Below, piece after piece: positions 61,104-64,000 of a stretch of 64,000 bases of DNA. The DNA is from Bacteroidota bacterium. GTDB lineage: Bacteria > Bacteroidota > Bacteroidia > Chitinophagales > Chitinophagaceae. The DNA lies in assembly GCA_018266575.1 (NCBI GenBank), contig JAFEAE010000015.1, positions 276,623 to 340,622 of the forward strand. The letters run 5' to 3'. The position numbers and the translations under genes were made by a program. The notes beneath the pieces are model-generated. The model had not been told where the DNA came from and did not search any database. It saw only the letters and a program-made list of their open reading frames with translations. The first letter of the stretch is position 1. Each line of letters begins with the position of its first letter.

Positions 61104-61203
61104 AATTAAGAATTAGAAATTAATAATTAATAATTGAGAGTAGAAGTAACTTGAAAATTGAAAATGGATAATTGAGTTTGACCACAGAGTAGCACGGAGT
61201 AAA
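61104..61203. repeat. 7-nt array followed by a CACAGAG-type repeat
   Basis: The array (61104-61138) has units AATTAAG, AATTAGA and AATTAAT repeated. At 61160-61203 the words CACAGAG, CACGGAG, CTCAGAG and CGCAGAAG recur with 10-12 nt spacing, like the CACAGAG repeats known from many genomes. Both lie in the 437-nt gap upstream of ung. Confidence 0.6.
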
Positions 61204-61317
61204 GCTCAGAGTTTCGCAGAAGGGTTCTGTAACTCTCAAAAAATCAGCAGTACTCTGTGAGAAATAGTCATCGTGTGAATCAGTCGAATAAGGATAAAAT
61301 CGCGGTTCAGACAATTG

Positions 61318-61390
61318 TTCAATAGAATTGTTGACGTACAAGAGTGCGACGCAAAGATGTTGAAGCGAGAACTAATGCTGGTTACAAAAA
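61318..61390 (+). repeat. Dispersed repeat family, copy C
   Basis: It begins TTCAATAGAATTGTTG, keeps GTACAAGAGTGCGACGCAA and ends near ATGCTGGTTACAAAAAA. It aligns closely with copy B. Confidence 0.7.
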
Positions 61391-61394
61391 AATC

Positions 61395-61498
61395 AAAATG
61401 AAAAATTAAAAAGTAAAAAATTGTAAGCGTCTTTTTTCATTTTTAATTTTTCATTTTGCCTTAATAAGAAATCGTACATCGTAAATCTAAAATCGTAC
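61395..61498. repeat. Inverted pair and further 7-nt arrays
   Basis: Left arm 61395-61415 has units such as AAAATGA and AAAATTA. Right arm 61432-61459 has TTTTTTC, ATTTTTA and ATTTTTC, forming an AT-rich hairpin. A third block (61471-61498) has ATCGTAC and ATCGTAA-type units and ends beside the EF-G-like gene stop (61506). Confidence 0.7.
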
Positions 61499-61505
61499 AT
61501 CCTCC

Positions 61506-63644
61506 TCACACTTCTTCTTTCACTGAAACCTTATGATAATCGTCGATGAGTTTTCGTTGTATCTCAAATGGCACCGGAACATATTCGGAAAACTGCATCG
61601 TGAATTTTGCCCGTCCCTGCGTGAGAGAACGCAACGATGAGGAATAATCATCCATTTCTGCGAGTGGAACCTTTGCAATTATTTTAGTGAAATGCCCTTC
61701 GGTGTCCATGCCTTCCATAATGGCGCGACGGGTTTGCAGGTCGCTGATGATGCCGCCAGTAAGTTCGTCAGGGCATAACACCGTGACCGTATATACCGGT
61801 TCAAGAATTTGCGGATCGGCTTGTTGAAATGCAGATTTGAATGCCATAAGCCCTGCTATCTTAAATGAAATATCATTGGAATCTACAGGATGCATTTTCC
61901 CATCGTACACGCTCACACGCACATCGCGTACATATGAGCCCGTTAGTGGCCCGGTTTGCATTTTTTCCATCACACCTTTTAATATAGATGGCAGAAAACG
62001 TTGGTCGATTGCGCCGCCGACGATACAATTCAGGAAAACTAATTTGCCGCCCCAGTTGAGTTTGTATTCGTCACGCCCGCGGACAGAAAAACCTTTCGGG
62101 TCAGGCATTCCATCATACCAGGGTTCAACCTGCATATATACTTCTCCGAACTGACCGGCGCCTCCGGATTGTTTTTTATGACGGTAATTTGATTGGACAG
62201 ATTTACGGATCGTTTCGCGATATGGGATTTTCGGTTTTGTGAATTTTACCGATAGGTTTTTTGCGATGTGTTCCAGTTTCCATTTGATAACGGACAAATG
62301 CAATTCGCCCATACAATGGATGATCGTTTGTTTTAATTCCTGCGACACCTCCACAATTACAGTCGGATCCTCTTCCTGTACCTGGTGAAGTGCGGCAGAT
62401 AATTTTTCTTCATCGCCTTTTTGCGCAGGTTCAATAGCAACACTCATTACATGCGGCGGGAATTCGATAGGAGTGAGTTCATAATTTTTTCCGCGTGCAT
62501 GCAAGGTGTTGTTTACATGTGTATGTTTTAATTTGATAGTTGCACCGATATCGCCTGCTGTTAATTCATTTACAGCAATGCGTTTTCCGCCTTCTACTAC
62601 AAAAAGCTGATTTAGTTTTTCCGTTACACCATTCGATTCATTCACTAATTCCATTCCGGGTTTCACAGTGCCGGAATAAACTTTAAACAGCGACATATCA
62701 CCAATATGTGCTTCTGAAATTGTTTTATAAATAAAAATACATGCAGGCCCGTTGGGGTTGCATGCCAATGTTTCCCCGGACTTTGTTTTTTGTGGTGGCA
62801 TTTCATTGGCACTTGGGCAAACGTTATCAATGAAGCCCATCAATCTTCCGCTTCCCATATTCTTTTTTGCAGAAACACAAAACAGGGGAAACAGATCGTG
62901 ATTGATCATTGCTTTTTTCAAACCCATTTTCATTTCATCTTCATCAAGCTCGCCCTTGTCAAAATATTTTTCCATCAGCGTTTCATCATTCTCTGCAATT
63001 GCTTCGATGAGTTCTTTATGCAGGCGGTCTGCTTTTTCTTTTTCTGAATCGGGTATCGGCATTTTTTGCGGCCTGCCGCCGAGTGCGGTGAACTGGTACA
63101 TCGTCATACGCAATACATCTATGATCGCATTAAATTCGAGTCCCTGATTATATGGATATTGAACAACAGTTACATGCGGCCCGAAATGTTCTTTTGCCTG
63201 TGCAACTGTTTTATCAAAATCTGCTTTTTCATTATCCAGTTTATTTACAGCAAATATCATTGGCGTTTTAAAATGTTCTGTGTATTCCCAGATGATATCT
63301 GTTCCTACTTCAACTCCGAAACTTGCGTTGAGCAACATTACACCGGTATCTGCAACCCGAAGCGAAGAAAGTACTTCCCCTGAAAAATCATCATAGCCTG
63401 GGGTATCGATCAAATTAATCTTATACCCGCGCCATTGTGTATGTAATAACTTTGAAAAAATGGAATTGCCGCGTTCTTGTTCCAGTTCGTAAAAATCACT
63501 TACGGTGTTTTTTTCTTCAATGGAACCGCGGCGTGTTATCAGGCCTGCTTCGAAGAGCATGGTTTCGGCGAGTGTTGTTTTGCCGGAACCAGCATGTCCG
63601 AGCAGGACGATGTTTTTTACATGTGAAGTATCAAAATTTGTCAT
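61506..63644 (-). CDS. Elongation factor G paralogue
   Basis: 712 residues from the ATG at 63644 (a TTG three codons earlier gives 715). The P-loop GHAGSGKTTLAETMLFEAG (about 14-32) differs from the AHIDAGKTT of canonical EF-G, NTVSDFYELEQERGNSI (about 44-60) is switch I, DTPGYDDFSG and VNKLDNEKA (NKxD) follow. Domains II to V are complete, with KQSGGAGQFGEVYMQVEP for domain IV and GGIISDLQTRRAIMEGMDTEG for domain V. It is a second EF-G, perhaps used in recycling or special conditions; the regular fusA is elsewhere. Confidence 0.85.
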   Translation of the reverse strand: MTNFDTSHVKNIVLLGHAGSGKTTLAETMLFEAGLITRRGSIEEKNTVSDFYELEQERGNSIFSKLLHTQWRGYKINLIDTPGYDDFSGEVLSSLRVADTGVMLLNASFGVEVGTDIIWEYTEHFKTPMIFAVNKLDNEKADFDKTVAQAKEHFGPHVTVVQYPYNQGLEFNAIIDVLRMTMYQFTALGGRPQKMPIPDSEKEKADRLHKELIEAIAENDETLMEKYFDKGELDEDEMKMGLKKAMINHDLFPLFCVSAKKNMGSGRLMGFIDNVCPSANEMPPQKTKSGETLACNPNGPACIFIYKTISEAHIGDMSLFKVYSGTVKPGMELVNESNGVTEKLNQLFVVEGGKRIAVNELTAGDIGATIKLKHTHVNNTLHARGKNYELTPIEFPPHVMSVAIEPAQKGDEEKLSAALHQVQEEDPTVIVEVSQELKQTIIHCMGELHLSVIKWKLEHIAKNLSVKFTKPKIPYRETIRKSVQSNYRHKKQSGGAGQFGEVYMQVEPWYDGMPDPKGFSVRGRDEYKLNWGGKLVFLNCIVGGAIDQRFLPSILKGVMEKMQTGPLTGSYVRDVRVSVYDGKMHPVDSNDISFKIAGLMAFKSAFQQADPQILEPVYTVTVLCPDELTGGIISDLQTRRAIMEGMDTEGHFTKIIAKVPLAEMDDYSSSLRSLTQGRAKFTMQFSEYVPVPFEIQRKLIDDYHKVSVKEEV

Positions 63645-63709
63645 GGCAAACAATTTCCTATTAAGTTAAGAAAACTGGCGGTGTCGACGAAATGAATTTT
63701 TTGGGGTAA

Positions 63710-63859
63710 ATCTCGCAACGGTGCGGCGGCGCTACGAAGAGATTTCACGCAGAGTAAAATAGGTATGCCATGTCATTACAACATGATAAAATTTATCATA
63801 CTGCTATAGACATGGCATAGCTTGTGTTATTCCATTACTACGCTGTGCCGTTGCGAGAT
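63710..63859. repeat. Three-tier nested palindrome, CTCGCAA-type element
   Basis: Outer arms ATCTCGCAACGG (63710-63721) and complement (63848-63859); middle arms TATGCCATGTC (63764-63774) and complement (63809-63819); inner arms ATGATAAA and TTTATCAT around one base (63783-63799). All three arms are perfect. It lies between the EF-G-like gene and tRNA-Arg and holds no ORF. Confidence 0.75.
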
Positions 63860-63865
63860 ATATTC

Positions 63866-63896
63866 TTGGCAACTACACGAAGATTTTTTACTTTTG
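63866..63896 (+). promoter_or_regulatory. Promoter for tRNA-Arg, TTG-N20-TACTTTTG
   Basis: TTG (63866-63868) and TACTTTTG (63889-63896) match the Bacteroidota consensus with 20-nt spacing. The tRNA begins 24 nt after the -7 box, so transcription would start a little upstream of the mature end. Confidence 0.65.
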
Positions 63897-63919
63897 CGCC
63901 CGTTATAAATGAGAAAATA

Positions 63920-63993
63920 GGTCCGGTAGCTCAGTTGGATAGAGCAACAGCCTTCTAAGCTGTGGGTCATTGGTTCGAATCCAATCCGGATCA
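63920..63993 (+). tRNA. tRNA-Arg (anticodon TCT)
   Basis: A 74-nt cloverleaf: acceptor GGTCCGG pairing with CCGGATC (one G.U), D-arm GCTCAGTTGGATAGAGC, anticodon loop CTTCTAA in a 5-bp stem, T-arm with GGTTCGAATCC, discriminator A. It reads AGA (and AGG by wobble) codons. CCA is not encoded. Confidence 0.93.
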
Positions 63994-64000
63994 CAAACGG

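Noticed and set aside
61104..61498. CRISPR array
   Set aside because: Repeats are 7-12 nt, degenerate and without spacers of uniform size; no cas genes are in the window.

Overview
The window looks like an ordinary chromosomal segment of a Bacteroidota bacterium, most likely Chitinophagales (a family-level guess). The signs are a TonB-dependent receptor with a carboxypeptidase-like N-terminal domain, DUF5686, DUF4294 and GSCFA proteins, a stand-alone glycogen-synthase N-terminal domain, a GH109 protein, tRNA-hydroxylase MiaE, TTG-N20/21-TAnnTTTG promoters and no clear Shine-Dalgarno sequences. Base composition is even, and I see no prophage, CRISPR array, conjugative module or intact insertion sequence.

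Layout. 1-5.1 kb, minus strand: a FAH-family enzyme cut by the window edge, a lipoprotein, a cluster of palindromes, then a coupled M20 peptidase / hypothetical / steroid 5-alpha-reductase-like operon. 5.4-14.5 kb: TonB-type receptor, a possible papain-fold protein, a decayed small lipoprotein gene, glyoxalase-like protein, lipoprotein with a duplicated domain, endonuclease III, tRNA-Gly(CCC) and a CCG-type iron-sulfur protein. 14.6-19.2 kb, plus strand: Crp/Fnr regulator, YHS, DoxX, YceI, DinB, NRDE and ATP-grasp genes, closely packed. 19.2-31.5 kb: housekeeping genes for ureohydrolase, CcmE-CcmF/CcsA cytochrome c maturation, heptose adenylyltransferase, pantothenate synthesis (panD, panC), metK, a NUDIX hydrolase and RlmB.

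31.5-36.9 kb: a minus-strand block of two SDR-type oxidoreductases, a CPBP membrane protein, a barrel protein and two paralogous glycine-rich membrane proteins. 37-44.4 kb: HTH regulator, HMG-CoA lyase-like and GSCFA proteins, a likely N-acetylgalactosamine salvage pair (GH109 plus NahK-like kinase), MiaE and BioF. 44.6-50.6 kb: penicillin-acylase-family hydrolase, a membrane protein, a RAYT transposase pseudogene between two REP-like hairpins, and a DUF5686 protein. 50.9-64 kb: YchF, then an envelope-biogenesis group (OstA-like, MlaD-like, amidase, LptD, PlsC-like), uracil-DNA glycosylase, an EF-G paralogue and tRNA-Arg(UCU).

The most unusual signal lies between genes. At least fifteen sites carry degenerate tandem arrays with an exact 7-nt period, and at least three more have an 8-nt period. 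They often form inverted pairs able to fold into hairpins, frequently abut or overlap stop codons, and one 7-nt array lies inside the bioF coding sequence. A separate 70-100 bp dispersed repeat family with at least four copies, and a third class built on CTCGCAA/CGCAAAG ends, are also present. Start codons were chosen from the sequence; several genes appear to begin with TTG.
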